The notes beneath the pieces were generated by a model that saw nothing but the letters and a program-made list of their open reading frames with translations, did no database searches and was not told where the DNA came from. 64,000 nucleotides of DNA from Pyrrhoderma lamaoense (taxonomy: Eukaryota; Basidiomycota; Agaricomycetes; Hymenochaetales; Hymenochaetaceae): positions 310,001-374,000 of the forward strand of contig NBAZ01000019.1 in assembly GCA_002794735.1 (NCBI GenBank). Direction: 5' to 3'. A program made the position numbers and the translations under genes. How positions within the stretch are numbered: the first letter of the stretch is position 1; each line of letters starts with the position of its first letter. Shown in pieces: positions 24,201-38,025 of the stretch.

Positions 24201-25092
24201 TAACAAACCTGCAACGCCGGCTGGTCGTTGAAGTTGCAAGCTGAGTAGTGTTGAGCACACCTTCGACGCATACTTAGGTATAGCTCCTGACTTTGATAGT
24301 ATCTGCCCCAGAGAGGCGATCGCTTGAGAAGGTGGCACTCTGACAAATTTTCAGCAAGTATATGTCTTTCAATTCTTTTAAGACTTACTTATTAGTCAAG
24401 CGCTCAACACAAGGCCTTATGTTATTTGAAGTTGGCGTACTACTGTCTATTTCATTAGGAAACCATCCGAGGCAGATGCATGACCGCAAAAGGTCAGAGA
24501 AACCACGACTCAGTATCATCGTAGTGACAAAGGATGTTGTTTTACTATCTTCTCCATCTGGAAACACGATAGCCAGAATTCGATTAATGATATCAGTCAA
24601 TAAATTATGATCATCATGAGTAGACGTTAAATCAATGATTTGTGCCCCAGGAGGAACACATGAAGAGCGCTTATTTGGTAGGGAAGATAGGATTCGCTTG
24701 AGTAAGACTTCAGTACCCCAGCCGTACACCACTGACAGTGTTGTTCGCAATTGTGACATATCTTTCGTTCCAATTAGGGGTGTTACGGGTACCTTATTTT
24801 CCAAGCTATGTGCCTCATTTTCTATAAGTATATTATGAACACGTTCAAGGACATATAGTGAAGCAAAGGCTGTATCCAGTCTTAGGCTGTCCACGTCTAA
24901 ATCGCGATGCTTGCTAGTCCCGTCTATCAATTCATCGAATTTTTGAAGTCGTAGAAGCAAAATATCTGCGAGACCAGAAGGATTTGATGTTTTTACTTCA
25001 GACTTGTCCCCATTGAGTACAGCTTCAGCCTTCAGAACCTGTGAGAGGTTAGCAGATTGTGACCATGCTCTGGTTTGTTGGTGAGAAGACAT
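21206..25092 (-). CDS. RTP1: RTP1/TANGO6 family protein (RNA polymerase II nuclear import)
   Basis: Large HEAT-like helical protein. Yeast Rtp1 helps import RNA polymerase II subunits into the nucleus; the animal relative is TANGO6. The first ATG is at 25092 (MSSHQQTRAWSQ). At least seven exons follow. The diagnostic part is the C-terminal half: LLQDPLLPVRAHGLLLLREL, the hallmark of the RTP1_C1 domain, then IQDDDSYIFLNSVQGLTAMV, RVRIGEAWGRLSNVAGAHL and the RTP1_C2 region with VPPIFAVVRGKHFPTAWRTS. An acidic insert (NGDDDDEGDSDDEDLAPG) lies near 22900. The frame breaks twice in conserved sequence, near 22312-22315 (A4/T4) and 22587-22592; one base added at each restores it. Length is in the family range. 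Confidence 0.85.
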
Positions 25093-25359
25093 CACAATGA
25101 AGTACAGCTAGTCACAGTATTTAAGATTGACCCATATTAGAGGCGGCCACAATTTAGCGGCAAGTGACGTTTTCTCTTACATCTATGATCATGTCATCGA
25201 AATCTTTGAGCGGCGCAGATCACATTCTCAGCTAAAGAGGCAATTTAAAAATTATGTAATTATTTCTTTATTTATGTGCAGCTTTTACTTCTTTGAAGAG
25301 CGATACAGATTTCTTCCTTTACGTGATGCTACACAACAGATATTCCACAAATACGCCCC

Positions 25360-27614
<2,255 letters not shown>

Positions 27615-27886
27615 GGTTTTACGACGTGTTGGGTGAAGAAGGATGGGAGTACAGATAATCAGTACGGAACATGGTAGTGCCTATTTGTATGCATATGCAT
27701 TGGTTTTACGTGACTCCGTGGGACACTCCCAATATAGATGGGCGCCTAAACTGACGGATAATCTAGTGGGTAATTTAGGCATGCCGATCACTGTTGATCA
27801 CTCTAGTGCACAGATACAAAAAAATTCTTAGTTTATTTTAAAGGTCGAGCTTCAACACCAGCGACTTAGATGCGTGTTTGCTACAA

Positions 27887-28941
27887 ATGAGCGTTTCAAT
27901 TCCGCAGACGATATCTGGTTTCACCGTCATACCCGTAAAATACTCAAATTTGGCCACACACTATCTTTATGTGAAGGCTCATCAAACTACCAAGAAAAAG
28001 GGACTAGAAGCTGCAGGTTTTGAGATTCTACCTCAAAGCCGAACACTGTTTCTAGTGAACATCCCACCTGATGCTACTGAGAGAGAAATAACTCTTTTTT
28101 TCAAATTTGCCGGCATTGTCGAAAAGGTGGTATTTGACCAGAAGACCGCGGAGGAGGAAGCACTAAATGCTCTCAACAGCGGATACCAAAGTGATAGCAG
28201 CGAGGATGATGAAGAACGTGAAGACGACGAAGCAATGCGAGTAGATGAGGACGATGGCCAGCCCGTTAAAAAGCGTAAGAAGGGAAAAAGGAGGACGTGA
28301 AACCAACAGTCATACCTCTTCCCACTCCTGAATTACGAACACTGAGGCATACAGGGCGAAGTGTATTCGTCATTTTTCTTGACGCTTCATCAATGACAGT
28401 AGCTTTGAAACCTTCACAAAAGCTCCACAGCTGGCCCCGCTCCTCGGAACCACGAGGTCTAGCGCATTATAAAGCCTTGCACTCTGCCTGCAGGCCGGCT
28501 CTAGACTCCGTGCGTGCTTATGCTGAGAGCAGTATTGCCGTTTTCGACTGGCAGCAGCGACAGAAAAAGAAAGAAAGCCAATATAAAAAAGGAGAGGCGA
28601 TTGTGGACGAAGATGGTTTTACTCTCGTCACTCGTGGTGGTGCGTATGGACAAACACTTGGTGGAGGTGTGGGTGTGGCAAGCAAGAGGTTCCAAAATAC
28701 AGGAGAAACTAGTGAGAGATCAAAGGGAAGGAAAAAGAACAAAAAAGCGGCGGAGAAAGAGGGTTTCTACGCATTCCAGAAGCATGAGAAGAAAAGACAA
28801 GGTATGGCTCACTACCAGTCTTAGATGCACTGCAGTACTGATATCGTATCTATAGAACTTATGGATCTCAAGAAGAAGTGGCAGGAAGATCTAGAGAGGG
28901 TGGACAAGCTGAAGAAGTCAAAGAGATTCAAGCCGTATTAA
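27887..28941 (+). CDS. RRP7: Ribosomal RNA processing protein RRP7, one frame break
   Basis: Nucleolar protein of the small-subunit processome (UTP-C module) required for 18S rRNA maturation. The N-terminal RRM-like domain contains TLFLVNIPPDATEREI and FFKFAGIVEKVVF, followed by a long acidic insert (SDSSEDDEEREDDEAM) and a basic patch. The C-terminal Rrp7 domain has DEDGFTLVTRGG, the family hallmark, then EGFYAFQKHEKKR. After a short intron the last exon reads LMDLKKKWQEDLERV to FKPY at 28941. The frame breaks in the five-A run at 28285-28289; one more A joins the two halves as GKKEDVKP. The start is the ATG at 27887 (MSVSIPQTISGF). Confidence 0.9.
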
Positions 28942-29019
28942 GGTATCAATGGTACAGGTAACAATACATTGATTAATTACGATAGTGCATATGTTTACAA
29001 TGGATATATGAACAGTGAA

Positions 29020-29692
29020 TCATGCATCATAACTTGGTGGTAATTCCCCGGGGGCTGGTAATGGAACATTTGAGCTGGAGGCTTGAGGTTCCGGTGTACG
29101 ATCAGTACTTCGAGAATCATATGTCGCTACGGTAGTTCCATGAGTTTACGAGAAAAATGAAGTTCGCCAAAGGAACACTCACGAAGAGTATCAATCTCGC
29201 TTTCCATTTGCCTTTTCATATATATCGCACGCTCTCGGCTTTTCTCCAGAGAACTGACGAACTGAAAGAGACCTCGATCTTTCAGCCTTATTTCAGCCCT
29301 AGTTCCGTCAGTTAGTCCCCCATCTTGCGTAGGCTTTATCTCTATTGCAAGGTAATTTGAACTAAAAACTGGTTGCTCGAAGGATGTGGATATGATGGAT
29401 GCAAGCGGTACAGATAAGGAGTCAAATGTTGGATTAGGCGGTGCGATAAAGATAAGCTTTTCAGATAACATTGTACTCTTGTAAACTAGAATCTGTAATC
29501 ATGATGTGATTTTTATACATACACGTTTATCCGTGAGATGAATGCGCCCGGTTTCCTTAAGTCGCTTAACACTTCCTGATTCCGGTACTGTGAGGATGAC
29601 TTCAGCACCTTCATCGATGGTGAGTATATTGATCTCATCGGGGAGGGGACAGGAACCCGTTTTTGATCAAGCATAGTCCAGTTAAGAGCCAT
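29020..29692 (-). CDS. GRAM-domain protein, WBP2-like, with C-terminal PPSY motif
   Basis: Related to WW domain-binding protein 2. The first exon reads MALNWTMLDQKRVPVPSP, followed in a shifted frame by INILTIDEGAEVILTVP and IHLTDK. The second gives the GRAM-type core (LIFIAPPNPTFDSLSVPLAS, FEQPVFSSNYLAIEIKP, ARAEIR-like strand) and KSRERAIYMKRQMES. The last exon ends PAPGELPPSYDA; PPSY is a PPxY ligand for WW domains, the feature that gives WBP2 its name. In fungi a natural WW partner would be an Rsp5-type ubiquitin ligase, but that is inference. The frame breaks within the two G4 runs at 29640-29648; one added base restores it. It is divergent from CDC7, with 218 bp between starts. Confidence 0.8.
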
Positions 29693-29801
29693 TGTTTGAG
29701 TAAGAGATGTAAGTGAGAATTCAGGTGTACACTAGTAATAGAAGAATATATCCAAGATCTGGAGGGTTCCAGGAATGATCATTACGTTACGTACTGTATG
29801 T

Positions 29802-29860
29802 GTGACGCATGTGACGCACCTGTGTGACATTGCGCGCACTGTTTACGTTAGTTTACGCGT
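29802..29860 (+). promoter_or_regulatory. CDC7 promoter element: tandem TGACGCA and ACGCGT
   Basis: Two direct copies of GTGACGCA lie at 29802-29809 and 29811-29818, each a CRE-like half site. TGTGTGACATTGCGCG follows at 29821-29836. At 29855-29860, 51 bp before the CDC7 ATG, is ACGCGT, the MluI cell-cycle box recognised by MBF in yeasts. Part of this arrangement recurs before FunK1-2. Confidence 0.45.
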
Positions 29861-29910
29861 CTGCATCCGTTGAACACACTTCACGGGTGGAACAAAAGAA
29901 GGTTCACGTC

Positions 29911-32310
29911 ATGGCCGCAATATTTTCGCGACACAGCTCAAATCCATGCGAGCTCCCAACATCAGACCCTCAAAACCTGCGTTTTCGCCAGCAAATAGAG
30001 CAAGCCCGTGCTGCCTGCATGCCGTCCTCAGATGACCCCCTTGCAGGATATTCCGTTGCGGATCAATTACACACTTACCAGACGCATATTAACACTGTAT
30101 TTCCGGGCCTTATCACACCGCGAGCTCCATCAGCGAGTAGGAACTCTCCTCTTGAACCACAGAGAAAGTCAAAAAGAAGCGAGGAGATCGAGGAACCCAT
30201 ATATAGCGAAGACGATATGAACATCGTCTCTAGCACACGTAAAAGCCAGGAACCTACTAGAAGTAACTCTACATCTACTTTGCATGAAAATAGATATGTA
30301 AATGATGAGGATGATGAGTATACTGTGGACGATGGTTCAGATATGGATGGCGACCTCATAGATGACGACTACGATCCTGAAACCGATGAAGAATTAAGCA
30401 TATTGTTAAAGCCTCCAGAAGAACAAGAAGAGATTGCCGAAGAAATTGAAGACCTCAAGACTGTCATGCCTCTTCTTAGTGAAGACTATGAGATAATTGA
30501 CCGACTAGGGACGGGAACATTTTCTTCTGTATACAAAGCTATAGACCTGGGTTATACTACTAAGTGGCATAATGGCGCATGGCAAGGTTATCATCCGCCA
30601 TCTTCCTCTGCCTACTACCAATCTGCCGCAAGGGCAGAAAACGGTGACAAGAAAGTTTTTGTGGCCATAAAACGTATCTATGTAACCAGTAATCCAGAAC
30701 GCATCCGGAATGAAATATCAATCCTGGAAGATTGCAGAGGTTGTCGACACGTCTCCCAGTTGATTACTGCTTTCCGTCATAAGGATCAAGTTGTAGTGAT
30801 ACTACCATATCATCGTAATGAGGACTTTCGAGACATTTACCGCACACTTCCCATGCCTGGTGTAAAAGCTTACTTCCGATGTTTGCTCCGTGCACTTCGA
30901 GACATTCATTCACGAGGAATCATTCATCGTGATGTAAAACCAGCAAATTTCTTATTCGACTCGAGAACTTACATTGGTACATTATGTGATTTTGGTCTTG
31001 CCTGCGTAAGATTGGTTTATGATCGCACATTATATAGGCTGAACCGAGATTTTGTTTAGCGTGTCGATTTTGGCACAGGAAATGGTCATTGTTTGCATAC
31101 CCCTGCAACTATGGAGAACTTGCATGGAAAGAAAAAATCCAGCACGCAGTATGACGTCGATCTTGTAAAGTCAATGCAGAGGGAAGCTCGATTAAAGAGC
31201 TCACTACCCTCTGACCGTGTAGGGTACTTAGATAAGGACAATAGGTAATCGGCTTATCTGTGCGAGAAAAAATAAAAATAAAAACTGAATGTACTGGATG
31301 TAGGCCACATTCCAAAGCTAATCGTGCTGGTACAAGAGGTTTCCGAGCGCCGGAGGTTCTATTAAAATGCAATGATCAGACAGGAGGTCAGTTCAATACT
31401 TCTACTTGAACTATGTCTGATCTATGTTTATTTCCATAGCAATTGATATATGGTCTGTTGGGATGATTCTACTATTCTTCCTTACCGGAAAATTCCCACT
31501 CTTTCAGTCCAATGACGACATAGAGGCGCTGATGGAGATTGCCAGTATAATTGGAAGGAGAAGGATGGAGTCCGCAGCTACGTTGCATAGTGAGTTAGCT
31601 TCGTGACTTTGATATACTTCAGACGATACTCACAGAACTCAGGTCGGACATTTGCAACAAATATACCAACAGTCACTCGAGATGGAATGACATGGAGAGA
31701 GTTTGTTGAGAAAAATAACCCAAATGTATTCAACCCGCGAGGATATTCCCTTGGACCTTCTTCATCAAACGAATCACTAGAAATCACTCGTGAACTCGAC
31801 CCTGAGGTTGAGTCTTACAGACAAGAACTCGAATTCGCCTTTGATCTTCTTGAAAAACTACTCATTCCAGAATCCATCTATCGGATCACAGCGCGTGATG
31901 CACTTTACCATCCTTTCCTTGCTGAGGTTCCAGCTCTCTCTGCAAGCTCTTCCGATACCTCAGCCTCCTCTGCGTTGGCAACCGTTTACAGTACTGAGGA
32001 AATGGAGCTCGGGGACGATGCTTTCTTCCCACATCCTATTGGTGAGGGTCGATGTGGAGCCTATCATCAAATTGATGAGGGCACAGACGAACATTATGTT
32101 CGAATACCCGGATCCGATGGTTTTGAGAAGGTGCGCATTGTACAAGCTGGGGAGGGTATCCCCATCGGAAACCGTCCTTGTGAATTTCACAAGTCTCTGC
32201 CCGAATTCCGGGACCTCTATGTCAGGGAAGAGAGTAAAGAGCCAGAAGATGCACATGAATCTGAAACTGATGCTGATCATGAACTTGATGAAGAAGAAAT
32301 TGATATGTAG
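29911..32310 (+). CDS. CDC7: Cell-cycle kinase CDC7 (DDK catalytic subunit)
   Basis: Serine/threonine kinase that with Dbf4 phosphorylates MCM proteins to fire replication origins. The N-terminal 190 residues are Ser/acid-rich. The kinase domain starts at YEIIDRLGTGTFSSVYKA, has the beta-3 lysine in VAIKRIYVTSNPERI, the catalytic loop HRDVKPANFLF, CDFGLAC, and the activation segment AGTRGFRAPEVLLKC. Exon 2 (31060-31244) encodes the insert between DFG and APE that is characteristic of Cdc7 kinases. The later block DIWSVGMILLFFLTGKFPLF and MTWREFVEKNNPN follow, with an acidic tail ending at 32310. Five exons fit: 29911-31005, 31060-31244, 31304-31386, 31440-31589 and from 31643. The frame is intact. 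The MluI-type box upstream fits G1/S expression. Confidence 0.93.
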
Positions 32311-33262
32311 ATTCGAGACCTGAAGAAGGGTGAGGGGGGGAGGAACTTCCTTTCAAATTTTCAATACGATACTTGGCGGGTTGTTTCTCTTGTGACCCAC
32401 TCCAGCTTTTCTTTTCTTTTCTCTACGGCACTTTTAGCATTTTTTTGTGTATTTCATTTCATTATTCCAGATTCTTATTATTATCCCATTTCCACGAAGA
32501 TACCTGCATTACCGTAATTATCCTTGCATTCTCCCCTTTCAATCGCACTTTTACATTTCTAGCATCCGAATCCCCATTGATACATTGATAACAATATTTT
32601 GCAATCGCTACAACATATACACACACAACACACGCACGGCGGCATAAAACATATACACATAACATACGACATCTGCGCGCTTTCCTCTCCTCATCGTCAC
32701 TCGTCAACTGAACGCTCTTCTTTTTATAACTCTCTCGAATCTGACAAAAAACACTTCTTCTTCTTTTTAACTCTCCTTTATAATTATCTCTTCCTGCTAT
32801 GTGTAATCTTGAGCCACAAGGAGAGCGGGGGAAAGAAAGGAGGGAGACGAATTCATTTTTTTTTTCATTACACTATTGACTCACATACGTTTTGATGGAT
32901 AGTATTTGGGAGAGTTTAGATCATGGATTGTGGTTTTTATGTTTACTAGAGATAATTTATTATTTTCTTTTGAAAGATAAGGAGGTGTCCAAAGAAGTGT
33001 TTTTCGAGTTTTCAGCAAGTGAGTTATCCCTCGTTGTGATAAGAGTTAACGGTGTTATAGATTATTATATGTATTATCTAGCAAAGAAAGAGATATGTAG
33101 TGTTATGTTTGCATGTATGTAGGATTGTGACGTTTAGTGGTCGAAGGGGATAGGGTAGACGTCGAAGCGTTTAATTAACAATTTAGTTCTACTAATAGAT
33201 CAGTTCACATAAATCAAGAAAAGTAAATCAACTACAATAATACAGCTCAACCACTTAACATG
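32311..33262. other. CDC7 3' flank, no gene seen
   Basis: Pyrimidine-rich sequence on the plus strand just after the CDC7 stop (likely 3' UTR), then AT-rich spacer up to the tRNA. The open frame at 32892-33122 has no recognisable features. Confidence 0.45.
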
Positions 33263-33380
33263 GGTACAGTGGCGCAATGGTTAGCGCATCTGGCTTCGAT
33301 TGCCGGCTCTGTTCAAATTAAAAAATGACACTCAGTCTGAGAATACCAGAAGGCTGCAGGTTCGAGTCCTGTCTGTATCG
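33263..33380 (+). tRNA. tRNA-Arg(TCG): tRNA-Arg(TCG) with a 45-nt intron
   Basis: Cloverleaf elements fit: acceptor stem GGTACAG/CTGTATC (33263-33269 with 33373-33379), D stem GCGC/GCGC, anticodon stem TCTGG/CCAGA (33289-33293 with 33346-33350), T stem GCAGG/CCTGT and T loop TTCGAGT. The anticodon loop reads CTTCGA, so the anticodon is TCG at 33296-33298, reading CGA arginine codons. The intron sits at the canonical position one base after the anticodon, 33300-33344. The mature tRNA would be 73 nt with discriminator G. The B box GGTTCGAGTCC is a perfect match, and a T5 terminator follows at 33387. Confidence 0.88.
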
Positions 33381-33386
33381 GTTAAC

Positions 33387-33391
33387 TTTTT
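33387..33391 (+). terminator. RNA polymerase III terminator of tRNA-Arg
   Basis: A run of five T lies 6 nt after the tRNA 3' end, the standard Pol III stop signal. Confidence 0.7.
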
Positions 33392-34842
33392 CTCCTATTT
33401 TTTCTCCCCCTTTCTCACCACTCACCTTTTCCCAGACTAACTCTCGACTCAGCTCGATTTAATCCTGAAGTACAATTTGTCTAGGATTTCCCTCCCCTTT
33501 TTCGTTTGTTTGCGTCGTTAATTGTGATGTTGTTGTTGTGTTTTTGGTGTGTCCACTATCAACCACAACTCAATCTTCATCCTCATCGCTCACAACAAAC
33601 TATCAGTTAAAGTCAAGTCTTTCACCCAAAGAATAGTTTCAAAGTGTTATTTCCATATCTACATCTCGTATTATCATAAAAGAAAGGGAAAAAAGAACAA
33701 AAAAAGCTAGAGAAAAAGTATAAAGTCAAATAATACAAAAAAAAAACCAAAGAACCAAAGAACCCGCACACCACGTAAAAGCACAAATAGGTCAGGTACT
33801 TATAAGGGAAAAAGAAAGAGAATTGGGGTTACTTAGTGGCAAAAGAGAAAAGAGGCAGATAGGCATAAAAAAAGGAAAGGATGAGAGCGAAAAAAAAAGA
33901 TGAGACAAAATGGAAAAGGGTAAGGAGGAAGAGATGTCTTAAAAGGTTTTGGTGAGGAGGAAGGGCGTGAGTACAGGGAGAACGTGAGGGTGGGTGGGTG
34001 GAAGGGGGGGAGAACGAGCAATGAAGACACCAAAACTCAATACTCAAAACAAAAGTAAGAAATTCAGACTCTAAGAAGACTAGGCTACTATTACACAAAA
34101 ATTCGATTTGGACATGTGGAAGAAGAAGAAGAAAAAAAACTGCAAGAATTCGAAGCGGGAAATTAGAAAAAAAAGACGACTAGTAGAAGATGATCGAGCG
34201 AGCAATAACAGGGAAGAAAAATTGTTTATTGATGTTGGCATAAGTGATATAGGACAGAGAAAGAGGGGGGAAAATTGATTGCCTTGGATCATATGCGAGG
34301 ATGGAAACTGTGGGGGGATAGCTACTACTAATTGTTCTTCAGTAGTTATAGGAGAGGGTCAAAGGGTAAGAGTCGGTAATATAGTAGTTGAGAGGGGTGA
34401 GATGTGCGGTAGGGTAAGTAAGGTAGGGAAGGAAGAACGAGGAGAAAGGGGAGAAAGTCCAGCAGTCATGTTCGTTTCGTTTCATTCCTATTTCGTTCTC
34501 TTTAAGGCAAAGGCAGGGTTACAATCTGTTAGATTCTTGTGTTTGAATTTTAGAAATGTGATAGGTCAGGATCTGCTATGTGTTAAGAAAAAAAGAAGAA
34601 AGGGTGGTTTCGCATCCTTAATCAAACCCAATGAAGGAAAGAGATAATGAGAGAGTAACAAACAAGACAGATGGGACGAAAACAATATTACTTGCATTTC
34701 AAACGTTACAAAACCAGCCAATGAAAAAAAAAAACATAGAAGATGCGAGAGGGAACAAGAATAAAGGGAGAAAGGGACAGTGAAGAGAGGGAAAACGATG
34801 GACCCAATGATAGTGACAATGCCAAGATTTAGTTCGGGAAAA
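33392..34842. other. Low-complexity, purine-rich plus strand
   Basis: From about 33640 to 34800 the plus strand is strongly A/G-rich with several poly-A runs, so the minus strand is pyrimidine-rich. It lies directly 3' of the UBP stop codon and is at least partly its 3' UTR. No coding frame is credible. Confidence 0.5.
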
Positions 34843-37800
34843 TTATGCTTTCAAGTTAACAGATGCTCGGTCAGGAACGTATTCATTTGGTGATGACTTT
34901 GGCGAAGTAGGTGAAGTAGCGAGATGGTTATGCGTGTGATTATGAGAATGCGAATGCGAGTGAGGATGATTGTGTGAAGAACGAGAAGGTGAAGCGTGAC
35001 CATTCATTAACACAGGCGAAGAAGATGCAGGAGTCTGTAGTGCTGATTTAGTAGCCGGAGAAACAGGAGAAGGATGGGGAAGTTCTGCGTGTCCGTTAAT
35101 AGCCTTTGACTTGGGTGACTCTGGTAATGCAGCAGACTTCTGGTTGAGTATATGCTGAGACGCTAGGTCTGTTGCTGCTGCTGCTGAGTCTTCCGACATC
35201 ATTGTTGAAATCGGATGTCCATTCCCTAAACCCGAAGACGAAGGTGAATTCGGTTGCTTTTGAAAAGTAGACTCAGATGCGAGGAGGTTAATCTTATTCT
35301 TCTCCTCCAGCAAGCTAGCTGATCCGTTCATCTTCTTCTGATTCGACGCAGACTCCGTAGGCATAGCTAGCCCAAGAGTAGGGGCAGAAGACACCATCGA
35401 AGTACCATTAGTTGAAGCATGCACAGTCGATGGTGTGACTGTAGCCACAGAAGCACTACGTGCCCTCCCTGCTGTCGTTCTCCTGACCACACGCGGTCGA
35501 AGATGCATTCGCTCACCCAAGATACTACTACTACTGCTCGAACTCCCAACAACATTATCTACACTTCCAAGCATCCCAACGCCCACAATAGTACTCTCCC
35601 CAACCTTACCATCCACCATCTCCGAATCGAAATGTGCATTCCCGTTTTTAGTCTCAGGCTCCATCACTTCATCAACTTCCCCGTCTGCACCAACATACAA
35701 CGCTGGCCTAACCGTCTCCTCTGAACTTCTTGGTGACCCATTCGACATATATATCGTCGGTCGCGGGAACACCGCTCGTTCATAGAACAGTAAGAACGCA
35801 GATCCACCCTCAGCCAATACTCGTTCTATACCACATTCCTCAACGTTGTCATCACTAATACGTAACCAACCCCGACCCGTATTAGGACTGTACTGGTGTG
35901 AATCTCGTACAGGACCTTGTGTCCGACAAGCCACACATTCACATCCATAAGGACACGCCATAGTAGGCGGATTTAACGTCGCTTTCCCTAAACCAGGGGA
36001 TGACGAGTCTTGCTGATGTTGAGGTTTGAATCGAGGTTTCCTCCTGAAACAAACATAATGCCCAAATGAATGCCCACCATAATGACAGACAACAGCTGCA
36101 AGTCTATATAGCACTCTAGGTGTTTCAAATAAGCTTGAGTAGGGGTAGTGCTCCGTCTGAATGGAGGTGGTGGGGTCGATATCGGCGCTTGAGGTTGTGT
36201 TGAAAGTTGACCCGACGTTGTATAGGGTGTAATGTCCAGAATTTCTGGAAATATGACCTTACATGGATTTTTACCCGCATGGCCACCATAATGTATCGAC
36301 CTATTCAGATGTAAGACAAGATCTTTCGGCGGCTAGCGAAGTACAATTAGCGATGTAGTTTTGTTGTGCAACAACTAATTCATTTGAATGCTCACTCGTG
36401 CGATCATAGCTTGCTTCGTAGAAACCTTACTGAACACCCGTTCCATGGTAACATCCTTCACATTATCTTCAATTCTCCATTCATCAATGGCAGACTTCAC
36501 CCTCGCTTCCAACTTCCTAGCCTCCCTCAACCTCTTTTTCTTCGATGCACTAAGTGACGAACCGTCTTTCTTCGCCGACGCCTCAAGGCGTTCTGTCTCC
36601 TCATGCAAGCGTTTGTATGTGGCGTTCATCGAACACCGCCGGCAGATACAATCAGTCAATATCTCCAAACGAGTATAATCTTCTAAGCACTCAGAAAGCG
36701 CACAAACTCCTGTTGTTCGTGGCAGACTCAATTGCCAGCTATCCAATGCGAAATGCATCACTGCTTCTGTATATCCACACGTAACACAGCTCCTTCGGTT
36801 CGCAGTTAGACCGTCAAAGACGCCGGTGCTGGCGACTTCTGTTTCAATATCCATACTATTTAAGCCCGACTCATAACCTGAAGAAAGTTCTCGGGCAAAC
36901 GACCCTAATCCACGGTCACGAGCTCCTTCTGCGTCAACAGCATGCGCTTCCTGTTTGATGCATTCGGAAAGGAGTTGAAACAACTCTTGAGCATCCTGAT
37001 GTTGGCGGGACGAAAAGAGTAATGAACGCTTCCCTGTTCCAGGCGCCGGTTGAGATAGTACATTAATTATAGGCATAGGTCGATAAGCATAAGGCGAAGA
37101 GCGTGGGGAGTTTAGGACTTTATTTACAATCCACCCATTTTTTTTGCCAAAGTAAGAACGTATCGGGTGCATCGGAAGGGTTTTGTCCAGGATAAGATAG
37201 ACGAGCCAATTGATTCACATGCAGATAATAGAAAAAGAGTTTCCTTAGGTCAATAACGTTTTTCAAAAGCTGCTTCTCCCCGGCTTGTCACGGAGAGTGT
37301 GTAGAAGGGAGTAAGAGAAAGAAACAAGTGCTCACTTTGGAGAGTCTCCTTCAGAGTGTCGACGACAGGGGTGGGCACATCGAGTTCGATGGCCTTGGCT
37401 TGGATAGCATCTAGGTGTGGCTCAAGATATGCCAGTGAAGCCATTGCTTGCAACACTGAGTTAAGGAAGCAATATGTCCCAGAGACGTTGACGAGTCCGG
37501 GGTAATAAACATCATAGTCATCCTCATCTTCGTCTTCGTCTATACCAACAAGGGCGACAGTAAGTGTCCACGTATATTGCACCACGGGGTATAAACGGAA
37601 GTAAAAGTACTTTTTTAAGTCTCCTGAGCGTAAAAGGGCAATATTTTTCTTTACTCACCACCATGGATAGAATTGCCATTGAGGCCTTGCTCTTTCTTAG
37701 TCCTAGCAGCTTTCTTCTTCCTCCTATCCTTGCTACCGGCTCCATGATTGCCATGATCATTCTGACCGCTCTGCGAACTCTCACCACTCCCCCAGTTCCA

Positions 37801-38025
37801 GAGAAATCCTAGACCGAGGCCCTCGAGCCCCATACGCACGATGAAGAGTAGCTGGTGGCAATAATGACGGAAAAGGAGAACGAAAAGAGGGGCACCGATG
37901 AGGACGAGAAGAGGTAAAAACTGTTGAAGGATATATGATGAAGTCAAAGATGACAAGTAAGAGTAGAGAGAAGCGTAAAGCGAGTCGGAGTCGGACAGTC
38001 GCTGCCGGAACGGGGTATCGTGCAT
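34843..38025 (-). CDS. Membrane-anchored ubiquitin carboxyl-terminal hydrolase (USP family, Ubp16/USP30-like)
   Basis: Deubiquitinase that cleaves ubiquitin from proteins. ATG at 38025. Residues about 33-63 include LPLLVLIGAPLFVLLF, one strong transmembrane helix, then a basic segment (KDRRKKKAARTKKE). The Cys box is PGLVNVSGTYCFLNSVLQAM, with the catalytic Cys. Next come HQDAQELFQLLSECI and a zinc finger, CVTCGY...CICRRC. The His box is VCHYGGHSFGHYVCFRR. The 3' exon (34843-36114) ends in a long disordered Ser/His-rich tail with a His/Ser repeat. A single N-terminal membrane anchor recalls yeast Ubp16 and animal USP30 on the mitochondrial outer membrane; that location is inference. The frame breaks at the G4/C4 run 36142-36145, repaired by one base. 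Confidence 0.82.

Noticed and set aside
32447..33122. Plus-strand ORFs after CDC7
   Set aside because: Composition follows the pyrimidine/AT bias of the 3' flank, with no domain.
33829..34292. Minus-strand ORFs rich in Ser, Phe and Leu
   Set aside because: They are by-products of the pyrimidine-rich minus strand.
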